Positions 12,364-12,532 of a stretch of 12,532 nucleotides of DNA are shown one piece after another (position 1 is the first letter of the stretch; every line of letters begins with the position of its first letter). The notes under the pieces are model-generated. The model worked only from the letters and a program-made list of their open reading frames with translations. It was not told where the DNA came from and ran no database searches. Where the stretch lies: assembly GCF_000721935.1 (NCBI RefSeq), contig NZ_KL585383.1, positions 165,185-177,716 on the forward strand, given 5' to 3'. Origin of the DNA: Streptomyces sp. NRRL WC-3549 (GTDB lineage: Bacteria; Actinomycetota; Actinomycetes; Streptomycetales; Streptomycetaceae). The translations under genes and the position numbers were made by a program.

Positions 12364-12532
12364 CTAAAGCATACCCCAACGAGGGAGCCACTCATAACCA
12401 CCGTCCGCTCCCAGTTCCTTGTCATGGGTCTGCGGCGGGCGTGGGTCCGGATCGCCGGCCCAGGTCTCCGCGCCAGCCGGTGCCGGTACGTCTCGGGCCT
12501 CCGCGAAAATGCCCCTGGAACGCAGAAAAGCC
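12364..12532 (-). CDS. Possible C-terminal end of an unidentified protein (partial, enters from the right edge)
   Basis: One minus-strand frame is open from the window edge for 55 codons and stops with TAG at 12364-12366. Its product contains GIFAEARDVPAPAGAETWAG and ends EWLPRWGML. The balanced mix of acidic, aromatic and hydrophobic residues looks more like protein than the Arg/Pro-rich shadow frames usual here. No family is recognised, the third-position GC bias is only moderate, and the fragment overlaps the proposed tRNA promoter, so it could also be non-coding. Confidence 0.3.
   Translation of the reverse strand, partial: AFLRSRGIFAEARDVPAPAGAETWAGDPDPRPPQTHDKELGADGGYEWLPRWGML
12368..12397 (-). 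promoter_or_regulatory. Candidate tRNA-Thr promoter
   Basis: On the minus strand, TATGCT (12368-12373) could be a -10 and TTATGA (12392-12397) a weak -35 with an 18-bp spacer, giving a start about 25 bp ahead of the mature tRNA. The -10 fits well (TATNNT) but the -35 matches only 3 of 6 bases. The site overlaps the end of a possible upstream reading frame. Confidence 0.35.

Overview
This is Streptomyces-type chromosome: very high GC with G/C-ending codons, weak or absent Shine-Dalgarno sites, and protein families and gene order that match the osmoadaptation (osa) locus beside ftsK. From memory, this corresponds to SCO5747-SCO5750 of Streptomyces coelicolor (osaC, osaA, osaB, ftsK). That is a recognition by eye, not a database search.

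Layout, left to right. Positions 1-1262 (minus) hold the N-terminal 420 residues of the DNA translocase FtsK, cut by the window edge. Positions 1379-2059 (minus) hold OsaB, a stand-alone receiver with a coiled-coil tail and no DNA-binding domain. Positions 2304-7705 (minus) hold OsaA, a giant soluble hybrid histidine kinase: a poly-HAMP array with ten 92-residue units, then GAF, coiled coil, HisKA, HATPase and a C-terminal receiver. A 407-bp divergent intergenic region separates it from OsaC (8113-10737, plus), a regulator with an RsbW-like kinase domain, PAS, two GAF-like domains and a PP2C/SpoIIE-type phosphatase. Convergent with osaC is a HEAT-like repeat gene (10880-12146, minus) with an apparent +1 frameshift near its 5' end. 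Then come a strong hairpin terminator (12222-12252), tRNA-Thr(GGT) (12263-12335, minus) and possibly the C-terminal end of another minus-strand gene.

How the genes work together: OsaA is predicted to phosphorylate OsaB through its own receiver or directly. OsaC, transcribed divergently, belongs to the partner-switching type of regulator and is known in S. coelicolor to help reset the osmotic-stress sigma factor SigB. The locus therefore couples a multi-HAMP phosphorelay to sigma-factor control. FtsK, downstream of osaB on the same strand, serves chromosome segregation and is probably transcribed separately.

The most important caution is technical. Positions 2727-2756 are a head-to-head pair of Tn5 mosaic-end (Nextera library adapter) sequences, not Streptomyces DNA. 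They sit in the OsaA linker between HATPase and receiver and break one gene into two frames. Frame arithmetic shows that removing the adapter alone does not restore the gene, so genuine bases are missing. This explains the odd '[10 protein letters not shown]' and 'MYKRQ' protein ends. I found no mobile element, CRISPR array, prophage or novel defence system.
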